A stretch of 45,464 nucleotides of DNA from NCBI GenBank assembly GCA_937927845.1, contig CALFXE010000213.1:1-45464 (forward strand), read 5' to 3'. The notes under the pieces are model-generated. The model saw only the letters and a list, made by a program, of their open reading frames with translations, was not told the DNA's origin and ran no database searches. The DNA is from an uncultured Paludibacter sp. (lineage in GTDB: Bacteria > Bacteroidota > Bacteroidia > Bacteroidales > Paludibacteraceae). Shown here piece after piece: positions 1 through 10,000 of this stretch (positions within the stretch are counted from its first letter, which is position 1; every line of letters begins with the position of its first letter). A program made the position numbers and the translations under genes.

Positions 1-217
1 TAATGCGAAGTGAGGGAACTCCTCTACAGTTGTAGTCGGTTGGATAATGCGAAGTAAGGGAACTCCTCTACAGTTGCAGTGGGTTGGATAATGCGAAGTG
101 AGGGAACTCCTCTACAGTTGTAGTGGTTGGATAATGCGACTGAGGGAACTCCTCTACGGTTGTAGTGGGTTGGATAGTGCGAAGTGAGGGAATTACTCTA
201 CAGTTACAGTCGGTTGA
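1..217. repeat. Five tandem copies of a ~44-bp repeat
   Basis: Five head-to-tail units start at about 1, 45, 89, 132 and 175, each 43-44 bp. Each begins TAATGCGAAGTGAGGGAACT and ends in GTAGTSGGTTGGA. The units differ by only a few substitutions and single-base deletions, and the last one is the most diverged. There is no unique spacer between units, so this is a tandem array and not a CRISPR. The same family occurs in the opposite orientation at the right end of the window. No open reading frame runs through it. A genome-wide intergenic repeat is likely; its function is unknown. Confidence 0.9.
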
Positions 218-397
218 TGTGAAAAGTCAAGATGACTTCAGTTAATATGTGAGAATATGCGGTAATACATACTATTTATAATATGTTTTGAGGTAAATCT
301 TAATTCTTATTATATCCTTATCAATAGTTAATAAAGGAATGGGATTGTTGCTTTATCTCATACAAAACATTCATAATCATAATCAATATATATATAT
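218..397. other. AT-rich leader of the phosphatase-family gene
   Basis: This intergenic stretch between the tandem repeats and the first gene is AT-rich and ends in a run of TA dinucleotides directly before the ATG at 398. I see no convincing -33/-7 promoter pair, hairpin or small ORF in it. Confidence 0.5.
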
Positions 398-1321
398 ATG
401 AAACGAACAAAATTTTTATTATTAATGTTTATTGCAATTTCGATTGCAAATATTAGTGCTAAAGGCGGAATAATGACTGTCTCGTCTTTTAACGTTAGAA
501 ATGATAACTCTCATGATGCAGCAGCAGGTAATGGTTGGGTAAACAGATGTCCGGTTATTGCACAAATGATTGCTTTTTATGATTGGGACATCATAGGTAC
601 GCAAGAATGTAAAGTTAATCAGGTTGAGGATTTGAAAAAAATGTTGAATCCTTATAATTATGATGTAATCGGACGTGGTCGCGGTGCAAACCCTACTGAT
701 GATGAATATTCAGCGATTTTTTATAAAACGGATCGCTATCAGCTTATTGATCATGGGGACTTCTGGCTGTCGGAAACACCTGATGTGCCAAGTAAGGGAT
801 GGGATGCTGCTCTTAACCGCATTTGTACATGGGGTTACTTTAAGGAAAAGAAGACCGGGTTTAAGTTTTATGCCTTTAATCTGCACTTTGATCATATAGG
901 AGTAAAAGCACGTTTTGAAAGTTCAAAATTACTTCTTCAAAAAATTGATGAAATTGCTAAGGATAAACCTGCTTTTCTTACCGGTGATTTTAATGTAGAT
1001 CAAACGAGTGAAAGCTATGCTGCTTTAGTTGCTTCAGGGAAAATAAAAGATTCGTTTTTGGAAGCAAAAATCAAACATTCCACTAATGGTACTTTCAATG
1101 ATTTCAAAATTGATAATGTAACCTCTCAACGTATAGATCATGTGTTTGTAACTTATCAATTTAAACCGGAAAGATATGGAGTGTTTACAGATTTGTATTG
1201 GACTGATATGTCGGGACAGCCTGTGCAATCTGCTAATTTTCCAAAAGAAGCAACAGTTCAGAAGGCAAAACCCCGCTTACCATCCGATCATTATCCGATT
1301 GCTGTTAGTTTGAAATACTGA
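398..1321 (+). CDS. Secreted endonuclease/exonuclease/phosphatase family protein
   Basis: The 307-residue protein has an N-terminal signal peptide (about 1-21, ending ISA-K) followed by one complete EEP-fold domain. Family landmarks appear in order: FNVRN near residue 31, GTQE near 67, YKT near 109, NLHFDH near 160, TGDFN near 195, IDHVF near 245 and SDHYPI near 296. The metal-binding and catalytic Asp, Asn, Glu and His positions of the family are therefore present. Such secreted enzymes cleave phosphodiesters or phosphomonoesters, and in gut and environmental Bacteroidota are often annotated simply as EEP family hydrolases. The substrate cannot be read from the sequence; DNA, a sugar phosphate or a phospholipid headgroup are all possible. 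It stands alone, and the next gene begins about 180 bp downstream. Confidence 0.88.
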   Translation: MKRTKFLLLMFIAISIANISAKGGIMTVSSFNVRNDNSHDAAAGNGWVNRCPVIAQMIAFYDWDIIGTQECKVNQVEDLKKMLNPYNYDVIGRGRGANPTDDEYSAIFYKTDRYQLIDHGDFWLSETPDVPSKGWDAALNRICTWGYFKEKKTGFKFYAFNLHFDHIGVKARFESSKLLLQKIDEIAKDKPAFLTGDFNVDQTSESYAALVASGKIKDSFLEAKIKHSTNGTFNDFKIDNVTSQRIDHVFVTYQFKPERYGVFTDLYWTDMSGQPVQSANFPKEATVQKAKPRLPSDHYPIAVSLKY

Positions 1322-1353
1322 TTTTGGAGGTTTTATATTCATGTAACCTGAAA

Positions 1354-1395
1354 AAAATAGTAAACTTTTGTGCCAAAATAGTAAACTTTTGTGCC
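1354..1395. repeat. Two perfect 21-bp tandem repeats, possible insertion-sequence end remnant
   Basis: The unit AAAATAGTAAACTTTTGTGCC occurs twice, at 1354-1374 and 1375-1395, and the array sits just after a TGTAACCTG stretch. Multiple short repeats behind a terminal TG are typical of IS21-family transposon ends. No transposase gene and no matching opposite end are in the window, so a relic is inference only. Confidence 0.45.
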
Positions 1396-1445
1396 AAATA
1401 GGGTTAAGTGAGTGTTTTTTAAGAACAAATCAAAATCATTTGTTA

Positions 1446-1453
1446 TATCTTTG
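1446..1453 (+). promoter_or_regulatory. Candidate Bacteroidota -7 element for the GLUG surface protein
   Basis: TATCTTTG matches the TAnnTTTG -7 consensus and lies 50 bp before the ATG at 1503. A clear TTTG -33 element at the usual 19-21 bp spacing is not visible; only a T-run is there. Confidence 0.4.
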
Positions 1454-1502
1454 TTAAACAATTTATTTTTTAATTAATCACTTTATTAAATTTTTTAAAT
1501 CC

Positions 1503-4500
1503 ATGAAAAAAATTACTTTAAAAGTATTCCTAATGCTTTTTGCTATTTGCATGGGGAATGTTGCGTTACAAGCGCAGACTGAAATTTCTGATCGAGCAGG
1601 ATTAGAAGCTATTCAATCTGACTTAGCAGGTAGCTACAAATTAGTAGCGGATATCGATCTTTCCGACGCCGACTGGGTGCCTCTCGGAACAGAAGGTTCT
1701 CCTTTTACCGGTACGTTAAACGGAAACGGACACGTACTTACCGGAATGAAATTTAACAAAACCGACAACGATGGAACAGTGTACCCAGGCGGAAGCCGTA
1801 AGATGGGACTCTTTTCTGTTATAGATGGTGGTACGGTTCAGAATCTCGGAATTGAGAGCGCCTATATTATCGGTGGAAAACACGTAGGCGCCATTGCTGG
1901 AACGCTGAAAAACGGCGCAGTAGTAGAACAATGTGCTGTAACCAACTCCTACGTAGAAACAGCCGACCATGGCGGCTCTATTGCTGGAAATATGTACAGC
2001 CAGTCTATTGTACGCAACTGTTACGCTAATGGTGTAGTGTATTCCCGAGGCAGCCAAGCAAGCGGTATGGTCGGGATGTTTATTGATAACAATACGACTA
2101 TTTCCAAATGCTATTTCTCGGGTGTTGTTCGTTCAGGAAATCCCCGCGGGATAGGCGCATGGCGTGATGGAGGAAAACCGGTTGTAGAATACAGTGTCAA
2201 TCTGGCGCCCTATATTCTCGGCGGAAGCAATCTCCGCGTAACCAGCGCTAATGGTGATGCCGACCTTGGCAGAACCGGACTTTACTCGCTTACCTCTACC
2301 ATTTTGGATGGCAATAAAGATAATGATTTTTCGGCAATGAACGGTATGGGCAATCTCTCGGACGGCAACTACGGAGCGGCTAAGGGACACGGAGCCAATA
2401 TACCCGGCGGCGATGCCAACGCGCTGACACAGGATTTTTATCAAACTACCCTCGGATGGGATTTTACCGATATATGGACAATGCCAGCTATAGGTTATCC
2501 TGTACTGAAATGGCAGGAGGCTGCAGCGACTCAAAAAGTAAGCGTTATCGCCATCCGTCCCTCAGATAAAGCACTTTTCTCGGGTACTTCGCTCGACTTA
2601 TACAGCCGCGTTTATCTCAATAATACCTTGCAGAGTGATGTTCCCAATGTAGTGGAACTGACGGAAACAAGCGAATATGTTGATATCGTGGATGGAAAGG
2701 CTGTTTTGACGGTGGATGGACTTGCCCAAACCGGCGTTATCGACGTAACCATTAATATAGTACCTAAAGCAGGTTACAGTTTGGTGGGAACGACAAATTC
2801 TTTCGTAATTAAACTGAAACCGGAGGTTATTGATATAGCAACGGCAGACGAACTGCTGGCTATTACCGATATGACTGTGGCTTACAAGCTTACAGCCGAT
2901 ATCGACATGACCGATAAAACATTCCCGAGACTGAATGAGTTTTCCGGACTATTTGACGGAAACGGACATATAATTAAAGGTCTGCGATACAATAATACTA
3001 CCGGCAGTGATGCCGAAAAAAATACGGTTGCTCTGTTCAAGGTGTTAAAAAATGCCACCGTTCGCAATTTGGGTCTGGAAGATGCTGTTTTCAACGGATA
3101 TAACGACGTTGCCGGTATCGCCGGACAGGCGTTAGCATCGCTTGTTGAAAATTGCTACGTTGCCAATTCGAGTTTTGAAGGACGCGACCACGTGGCAGCT
3201 ATTGTTGGTAATCTGAAAGACGGATCTGTTATCCGCAACTGTTATAGTAATGCTCGCGTACATTCCCGCGAACATCAAGCCGGAGGTCTTTCGGGCGTTA
3301 TTGGCAACGGTGCTGTTTACAACAGTTACTATGCAGGTATAATCAGCAATGTTAATAACCGTGCCGTGGGTATCGGTGGCTATCAGGATAATGGAAGTCA
3401 AATTGCTGAAAGAATACGGGTAGAAAACAACGTAAGTCTTGCGCCCTATTTGCTTTCCGGTAACTGGTCGGCTGATGCGATACGTATTTTGCACGATGCC
3501 GCAGGATCTCGTCAGCGTACCTTGATAAATAACTACGGATTGAGTACAGCTTGGCGCGGTACACTTGATTTTAGTGTGGGAGCCTTGGTCTCGGCTGATA
3601 CAGACAGAATAGGAACAGACAAATTACATGGTGCAAACGTAACCCCTGCTGATGCTAAAACACAGGCGTTTTATGAAACTACATTAGGTTGGGATTTTGC
3701 TGATGTTTGGACAATGTCTAATACCGGTTATCCGATTTTACAATGGCAAGCTACACCTGTTAAAGCTGCTGTTTTAGATAAGAAGGATAGTTATGATCTT
3801 GAAAAAGAAAACACCAATGGTTTAGATTTAGCTTTATTAGTTCCTAATACTCATGGTTTTACTTATACAATTACTCCTGATGATGCAGATAAAGTAACTG
3901 TTGAGGGTTCTGTTGTAAAAGTAGCTGCTACATGGGATGAAGCAGCATCAGAAGCAACTTTCGTAACATTAACAGCGCCGGCTGGATACGATTTTACTCC
4001 TGTGGTTGTTGATTTAGATCTTATACCGGGTGTGTCTTTAGCTACTCTTTCTGTGGCTGAAGGAACTTTAGTGCCTGCATTTGATCCTGCTGTAACAAGT
4101 TATACTTTAACTGTTGATGGTTCGATTGCAAATATTACTTTAGCTGCAACAGGTAAATCCGGTATCACAGTAGTAGAAGATGGTGTTGGCGTTAAGGCTG
4201 TAAATTATGGTCATAATACATTGACTGTTACTGCTACCAATGGTATTTTCGATAAGGATTATACCATTAAAGTAGATCGTGGTTTATTCTCTGTTTCAAA
4301 ACTTGATGGAACCGGTAAACGAAGTGTAAATATTTACTCTCACGATTCAAATAATGATAAAGAAAGTGCTTATCGCTTATTAATCGGTAAAGATGAAGTG
4401 AAAAGTGGTGATGATAAATGGTGCCATTCTAATGGTGACAATGCGACTCCACAGGTTACTTTCTCTTTTGCAGGTGTATATGAAGTGGGTGCAATTGAGT

Positions 4501-5465
4501 GGAGAGACAAAGGATTCCGCGAAGGAACTGACGGACAGATTGCTGACTGGAAAGTTGAAGTAAGTATGGATGCTACTGACTGGACAGAAATAATCAATGC
4601 AACCGGTGAAACTGCTCTTACAATAAAATACAAAACAGTTGAACCTGTGCAAGCTCGTTTCTTGAAATTTACTCCAACCAAAGCAGAAGGAAAAGGTGCA
4701 GCATGGATATATGGATTTGATATCTATGGTAAATTTGTAGAATCACTTAAGGCAGATGTGTTGAGTATAGGAAAAACAGTTTTATCATACGAAGGTGGTT
4801 ATTATCAAGGGTTCGGTAGAGAAACTCCTGCTAATATTTTAGACGGATATTACAATACAGCTCCTTGGGCTACTTATGGAAATCCACTTTCTGTTGATAT
4901 TGATCTTGAAGAAGCATGTGAAATAGGTGCTTTCAAAGTAGTTGCTGAGCAAAATCCAGATGACCAGATAACAGGATTTAAGGTTTATACTAAATCTAAT
5001 CTTGAAGATGCATGGGTTGAAGCTTGTGATGTTACAGACATGCCAACTGTTGTAGGTGTTCAAGAAAGATTATATCGTCTGCAAGAACCTCCGATTGAAG
5101 CAAGATATGTAAGATTTGAAGTTCCTACTGCATACAAGTTTAATAGAGAAGATGCTTGGGCAAGAATTAGAGAATTTGAAGTATTAGATAAAACACATGT
5201 TATTAAAACATCTGTTGAAAGTTTATTAGGCAATAATGACATGTCATTTAGAGCTTATCAAATTTCTTCAAACAGCATAATGGTGAAGTCTAATGTTGAA
5301 AAAGCATCTCAAATTGAAGTTTACGATTTGTTAGGCAATCAAATTACAAGTCAACCTGTTAATGGATTGTCGACTGTGGTGAATCATCAGTTTGTGCCCG
5401 GAGTATATATAGTTACTGTTAATTCTAATGGAAAACTACAATCTGCAAAATTGATTGTAAAATAA
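1503..5465 (+). CDS. Giant T9SS-secreted surface protein with GLUG, cadherin-like and discoidin modules
   Basis: The 1320-residue protein has a signal peptide (1-24, ...LQAQ). Two homologous GLUG-type blocks occupy about 30-340 and 442-755; both contain YKL.ADID, a G.F.GNGH turn, NLG and NCY repeats, and close with an (F)YxTTLGWDF..WTM..GYP motif. Ig-like linkers follow each block. A cadherin-like beta-sandwich is at about 840-925 (LSVAEGTLVPAFDP..V.SYTL), and two F5/8-type-C (discoidin) domains lie at about 925-1080 and 1080-1235. The last ~70 residues form a T9SS type A sorting domain (YDLLGN...PGVYIVTV...KLIVK). No catalytic domain is evident, so binding to glycans or another surface is the likely role. 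The discoidin and sorting modules resemble those of the protein at 13257. DNA from about 1650 to 3600 is visibly richer in G+C than the rest of the gene. Confidence 0.88.
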   Translation: MKKITLKVFLMLFAICMGNVALQAQTEISDRAGLEAIQSDLAGSYKLVADIDLSDADWVPLGTEGSPFTGTLNGNGHVLTGMKFNKTDNDGTVYPGGSRKMGLFSVIDGGTVQNLGIESAYIIGGKHVGAIAGTLKNGAVVEQCAVTNSYVETADHGGSIAGNMYSQSIVRNCYANGVVYSRGSQASGMVGMFIDNNTTISKCYFSGVVRSGNPRGIGAWRDGGKPVVEYSVNLAPYILGGSNLRVTSANGDADLGRTGLYSLTSTILDGNKDNDFSAMNGMGNLSDGNYGAAKGHGANIPGGDANALTQDFYQTTLGWDFTDIWTMPAIGYPVLKWQEAAATQKVSVIAIRPSDKALFSGTSLDLYSRVYLNNTLQSDVPNVVELTETSEYVDIVDGKAVLTVDGLAQTGVIDVTINIVPKAGYSLVGTTNSFVIKLKPEVIDIATADELLAITDMTVAYKLTADIDMTDKTFPRLNEFSGLFDGNGHIIKGLRYNNTTGSDAEKNTVALFKVLKNATVRNLGLEDAVFNGYNDVAGIAGQALASLVENCYVANSSFEGRDHVAAIVGNLKDGSVIRNCYSNARVHSREHQAGGLSGVIGNGAVYNSYYAGIISNVNNRAVGIGGYQDNGSQIAERIRVENNVSLAPYLLSGNWSADAIRILHDAAGSRQRTLINNYGLSTAWRGTLDFSVGALVSADTDRIGTDKLHGANVTPADAKTQAFYETTLGWDFADVWTMSNTGYPILQWQATPVKAAVLDKKDSYDLEKENTNGLDLALLVPNTHGFTYTITPDDADKVTVEGSVVKVAATWDEAASEATFVTLTAPAGYDFTPVVVDLDLIPGVSLATLSVAEGTLVPAFDPAVTSYTLTVDGSIANITLAATGKSGITVVEDGVGVKAVNYGHNTLTVTATNGIFDKDYTIKVDRGLFSVSKLDGTGKRSVNIYSHDSNNDKESAYRLLIGKDEVKSGDDKWCHSNGDNATPQVTFSFAGVYEVGAIEWRDKGFREGTDGQIADWKVEVSMDATDWTEIINATGETALTIKYKTVEPVQARFLKFTPTKAEGKGAAWIYGFDIYGKFVESLKADVLSIGKTVLSYEGGYYQGFGRETPANILDGYYNTAPWATYGNPLSVDIDLEEACEIGAFKVVAEQNPDDQITGFKVYTKSNLEDAWVEACDVTDMPTVVGVQERLYRLQEPPIEARYVRFEVPTAYKFNREDAWARIREFEVLDKTHVIKTSVESLLGNNDMSFRAYQISSNSIMVKSNVEKASQIEVYDLLGNQITSQPVNGLSTVVNHQFVPGVYIVTVNSNGKLQSAKLIVK

Positions 5466-5510
5466 TCAATCAGTTAATGTATAATCATGGGATTATTTAA
5501 GTTTTAATTT

Positions 5511-5573
5511 CACACGAAGAATGCAAAGCATATGTTATAATACGTAGCTTTGCGTTCTTTGCGTGATTTTTTC
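5511..5573 (+). terminator. Long hairpin followed by T-run
   Basis: The arms at 5511-5529 (ends GAATGCAAAGC) and 5547-5565 (GCTTTGCGTTCTTTGCGTG) pair imperfectly over about 17 bp. They are followed by ATTTTTTC. It would end the transcript of the surface protein before the utilisation locus begins. The arm sequence (GCAAAG repeats) also resembles a common intergenic repeat of Bacteroidota, so it may be a dispersed palindrome used as a terminator. Confidence 0.6.
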
Positions 5574-5632
5574 ACTATTTCTGTGTGAATTTTTTATTTA
5601 AAAATCCAAATAATTTTTTAATATTACAAATT

Positions 5633-7030
5633 ATGACTAAAAGAGAAACATGTTTCATTAATCCGTTAAAAGGGTTAATCTACTTTTCTGCATTCCTTTT
5701 TCTTTTCTTTCTTAGTTGTGTTAACGACAAAGATTCAGGGCGTCCTATTGTTCCGCCCGATCCTAATCTCCCCACAACCATTTCTAATTTTTATCCTAAA
5801 ACAGGAGGAGTAACTTCTAAATTAATGGTGTATGGTACAAATTTTGGAACTGATACTTCTTATATTAAAGTTACTGTTAATGGAAAGAATGCACGAGTAA
5901 TATCTTCTGATGGTGAAGCAATTTATGCAATTGTTCCATCGCGTGCCGGTACAGGTGATATAAAAGTTTTTATTGGAAAAAACGATAACATACAAGAATT
6001 TACTTTTGAAGATGACCCATTTGATTACGTTTTTCGCGAAAATGTAACTACAGTTTGTGGTCAGGTTGGGCAACCTGGTATAGTAGATGATAGTGATGGT
6101 GAAATAGCATTAGTACGTCGCCCTTGGTGTGTAACAACTGATTTGGATGGTAACTTATTCTTTGTTGAAGAAGGACGTGGTAGTAATCAAGATGGCGGTT
6201 TACGTCAATATCTAGATAATAAAGTACGTACAATAGTTCGAAATTCAGGAGCAAACTTCAGATCTCCTGCAAGCGCAGCTTTCAGTTTGGATAGTGATAC
6301 TTTGTTCTTATTGCAAACAATTTATCCGGGTTCAAATGATATGACATTATCCGATCCTGTTGTTGTTCTGTTCCTGCGTGATGACGGCTTTCAAGTGCCG
6401 CGCAAACATGTTACAATGGCTACAGAGGTGCGAACCGCCGCTATAGCTGTTCACCCTATAACAGGAGAATTGTTTATGGGTGGTGCTACAAGTGGTTGGG
6501 TATATAAAGTTAACCATAAGACTCAACAGGCAGAGCAATGTATTACAATTCCAACAAACAATACAGCAAACAGGATACATGGTGTCAATTTTGCATTTAG
6601 CCCTAATGGTGAATATCTTTATATTATCAACACTTATAAACATAATATCTATAGAGCTAAATATAATTATGATGCTGCAGAACCAACTAAAATATTTGAT
6701 GCTGCAACTTTATTTGTTGGCTCTGGTAATGCTGGACATAGAGATGGTATAGGCACTATAGCTGAATTTAACTCACCTGGACAAGGTACGTGTGATACCG
6801 ATGGTAATCTTTATGTTGCAGATAGAAACAACCATTGTATCAGGAAAATTACACCTGACGGTACTGTATCTACTTTTGCAGGGCAACCAGGTACCTCTGG
6901 TTATGCCGATGGACTTTTATTAGAGTCACTCTTTAAATATCCTGAAAGTGTTCATTACTGTAAAGCATCCGATGTTTGGTATGTGGCAGATTGTGACAAT
7001 GAGTTAATAAGAAAAATTTTAGTTGAATAG
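5633..7030 (+). CDS. IPT/TIG and NHL-repeat lipoprotein, first gene of the utilisation locus
   Basis: I take the ATG at 5633, because it gives a lipoprotein signal (hydrophobic run ending FFLSC-VND) about 30 residues in. The in-frame GTG at 5585 adds 16 residues that spoil the signal. After lipidation an IPT/TIG immunoglobulin-like domain follows (SNFYPKTGG..., about residues 45-120 from this start), then an NHL-type beta-propeller with blades such as DGNLYVADRNNHCIRKI and WYVADCDNELIRKI. Proteins of this design commonly sit beside SusC/SusD pairs and are thought to be surface glycan-binding or accessory lipoproteins. The gap to susC is only 12 bp, which supports one operon. No catalytic residues are recognised. 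Confidence 0.85.
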   Translation: MTKRETCFINPLKGLIYFSAFLFLFFLSCVNDKDSGRPIVPPDPNLPTTISNFYPKTGGVTSKLMVYGTNFGTDTSYIKVTVNGKNARVISSDGEAIYAIVPSRAGTGDIKVFIGKNDNIQEFTFEDDPFDYVFRENVTTVCGQVGQPGIVDDSDGEIALVRRPWCVTTDLDGNLFFVEEGRGSNQDGGLRQYLDNKVRTIVRNSGANFRSPASAAFSLDSDTLFLLQTIYPGSNDMTLSDPVVVLFLRDDGFQVPRKHVTMATEVRTAAIAVHPITGELFMGGATSGWVYKVNHKTQQAEQCITIPTNNTANRIHGVNFAFSPNGEYLYIINTYKHNIYRAKYNYDAAEPTKIFDAATLFVGSGNAGHRDGIGTIAEFNSPGQGTCDTDGNLYVADRNNHCIRKITPDGTVSTFAGQPGTSGYADGLLLESLFKYPESVHYCKASDVWYVADCDNELIRKILVE

Positions 7031-7042
7031 AATCTATATATC

Positions 7043-10000
7043 ATGAAAAAAATATTATCAATTATAGCTGTTATCTTGTTTTGCTCATCAGCAATTTTTG
7101 CTCAACAAAAGACTGTTAAGGGGGTTATTACGGATGAGAATGGTGAGCCTCTAATGGGTGTTAGTATTGTCGTTAAAAATACGAGTAATGGTACTATCAC
7201 CAATTTGAATGGAGAATACTCTATAAGGGTTGACTCGTATGATGTGTTAGTTGTGAAATATCTCGGCTACAAACAAGTTGAAATTCCCGTAATAAAAAAT
7301 GTATTTGATCTACAACTCGAAGAAGACTCTGAAAAACTTCAGGAGGTGATAGTTGTAGGTGCAGGACAACATCAGAAAAAAGCCACTCTTTCAGGTGCAA
7401 TTACAACAGTGGAGGTAGGTCGACTTCGTGTTTCATCTGCCAATATGAGTAATGCTCTTGTAGGTAATGTGGTGGGTATTATTGGTCATCAAACAACAGG
7501 GGAACCGGGTGAGAATACTACTGAGTTCTGGGTTCGCGGTATTAGTACTTTTGGTGCAAATGCTAAGGCTTTAGTACTGGTGGATGGTATCGAAAGATCA
7601 CTTGACCAGTTAAACTATGAGGATATAGAATCATTCTCAGTGTTAAAAGATGCATCTGCTACGGCTATCTACGGTTCACGAGGAGCAAATGGTGTTATTA
7701 TGATTACTACTCGTCGTGGTGCCGCCGGAAAAGTAAACATCAATGTGAAACAAGAGTATGGTTATAACACTCGTTCCCGTACTCCTCAATATACCGATGC
7801 TTTTACTTATGCTTCAATGGCTAACGAAGCTAAAGCAACTCGATATCAAGCTCCTTTGTATTCATCACAAGATCTTGAGATTATTGAGAGAGATCTTGAT
7901 GCTGATTTGTTTCCAAATATAAATTGGCAGGATGTAATCCTGAAGCCGGGTGCTTCTAATTATCGTACTACAGTATCCGTAAATGGTGGTGGTGCATCAG
8001 CCAGATATTATGTGTCGGGTAGTTATTATAATGAAGGTGGTATTTATAAGACAGAGAAAGAAACTACCAATGTAAGCTACGAACGCTACAATTATCGTAT
8101 GAATACTGACGTAGATATTACTAAGACTACTCTTTTAAGGGTTGGTGTAAGTGGTTATTTAGTTAATCAAACTAAGCCGCGTCCTTCCTCTGATGAAATA
8201 TGGGAGTCACTTTCAAATCTAACGCCGTTGACAGTTCCTCGTATGTATAGCAATGGATTAATTCCAACTTACGGAACAGGTGGAACTATGAACCCGGAAG
8301 TTCAATTAAATAAAACCGGACACAAACGTGTGTGGCAGAATAAAGCCGAAACAAATATTACATTAGAGCAAGATTTGAAATTTATTACTAAGGGATTGAG
8401 ATTTATAGGTACCTTCTCTTTCGACTCCGAAAATAATAGTACAGTAACACGTACAAAACAGCCTGAATTGTGGAATGCAGGTAGGATACGCGATCGTAAT
8501 GGTAATTTAGTTATGACACGTGTCTCCCAAGAAACACCTTTCAGACTTGATAGTGGTGAGCCTGATGGTAGATACAGATATTATACTGAGGCAAAATTAG
8601 ATTACTCACGTAAATTTGGTGATGATCATACTGTTACAGGATTGCTTATGTATTATCAACAAGAGCGTCAGCGTATATTCAAATATGATACTACTAATGC
8701 TAAAGTTGCAATTCCTTTCAGAAATATTGGTCTTTCTGGTCGTGTAACTTATGGTTTCAGAGATAAATATCTTCTTGATATGAACTTTGGTTATAATGGT
8801 TCTGAAAACTTTGAGCCAGGAAAGCAATTTGGTTTCTTCCCTGCCTTATCTGCAGGATGGGTTATTTCTGAAGAGAAGTTTATAAAGGAAAATGTTTGGT
8901 GGTTGAATATGTTTAAAATACGTTATTCTTATGGATTAGTGGGTGAAGATAAATTGACATCTGATGAGAAAGATTATTCAAAACGTATAGCATATACATA
9001 TTTAATTGAAGGTAGCGATGGCTATACTTTCGGTGAATTTAACACTAATAAAATCGGAGGTTATCGTATTACAGGTTTTGGCTCTCCAGGTTTAACATGG
9101 GAAAAAGCTATTAAAAATAATCTTGGTATCGACTTCGTATTCCTGAATAACAAAATTAGCTTTACAACTGATATTTTCAAAGATCATCGTAAAGATATCT
9201 TTATGCAACGTGGTAACATGCCTTTCTCTACCGGTTTGCAAGATAAAATATCAGACACATGGGCTAATATTGGTGAAATGGAATCGTATGGTATCGAAGG
9301 TGTTGCATCTTACAGTGATAAGATTGGTGAAGTTAATTATACCCTGCGTGGTAACTTTACTTTTGCAACAACAAATGTTATTGAACATGACGAAGCTGAT
9401 AATGCACTATACTATCAAATGACTCGTGGCTATCGTTTAAATCAAACCAGAGGATTAATTTCTTTAGGTCTCTTTGAAAATGAGCAAGATATTGCTAATT
9501 CGCCAAAACAAACCTTTGGAGCATATTTGCCAGGGGATATTAAATATAAAGATGTTAACGGTGATGGTGTTATTGACAATAAAGACGTTGTGCCAATTGG
9601 ACACACTACCGTACCGAGTTTTGTGTATGGTGCGGGTTTGAGTCTACAATGGCGTAGTTTCGATTTTAATATGTTATTACAAGGTGCCGGAATGGTTGAT
9701 TTCTATATTGGTGGTAACAGTATTTATTTATTCTCAGGAGAGACTGTGGGTAATATCCTTGAAAAAATGACAGATCCTAAAGATCGCTGGATTGAAAATG
9801 TTAATGAAAATCCTAATGCTGTTATTCCTCGTTTGTCCTATGGTGCTAATGCAAATAACTTTCAACGTTCTACTTATTGGTTGCGCGATGGTCGTTATCT
9901 TCGCCTTAAAAACCTTGAGTTTGGATATTCTTTCCCAAAACGTTGGGTGAATGCTGTTCATGCAACTAATATGCGATTAGGATTTATTGGTACTAACTTA

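Noticed and set aside
1..217. CRISPR-like repeat array
   Set aside because: The units follow each other with no unique spacers and no cas genes are in the window; it is a plain tandem repeat.
2133..2534. 133-codon minus-strand reading frame
   Set aside because: It is antisense to a clearly coding GLUG region whose higher G+C content suppresses stop codons on the other strand; no protein features were found.
5576..5583. TATTTCTG as -7 element of the utilisation locus
   Set aside because: It has one mismatch in the TTTG part and no -33 element at a suitable distance, so it is too weak to list as a promoter.
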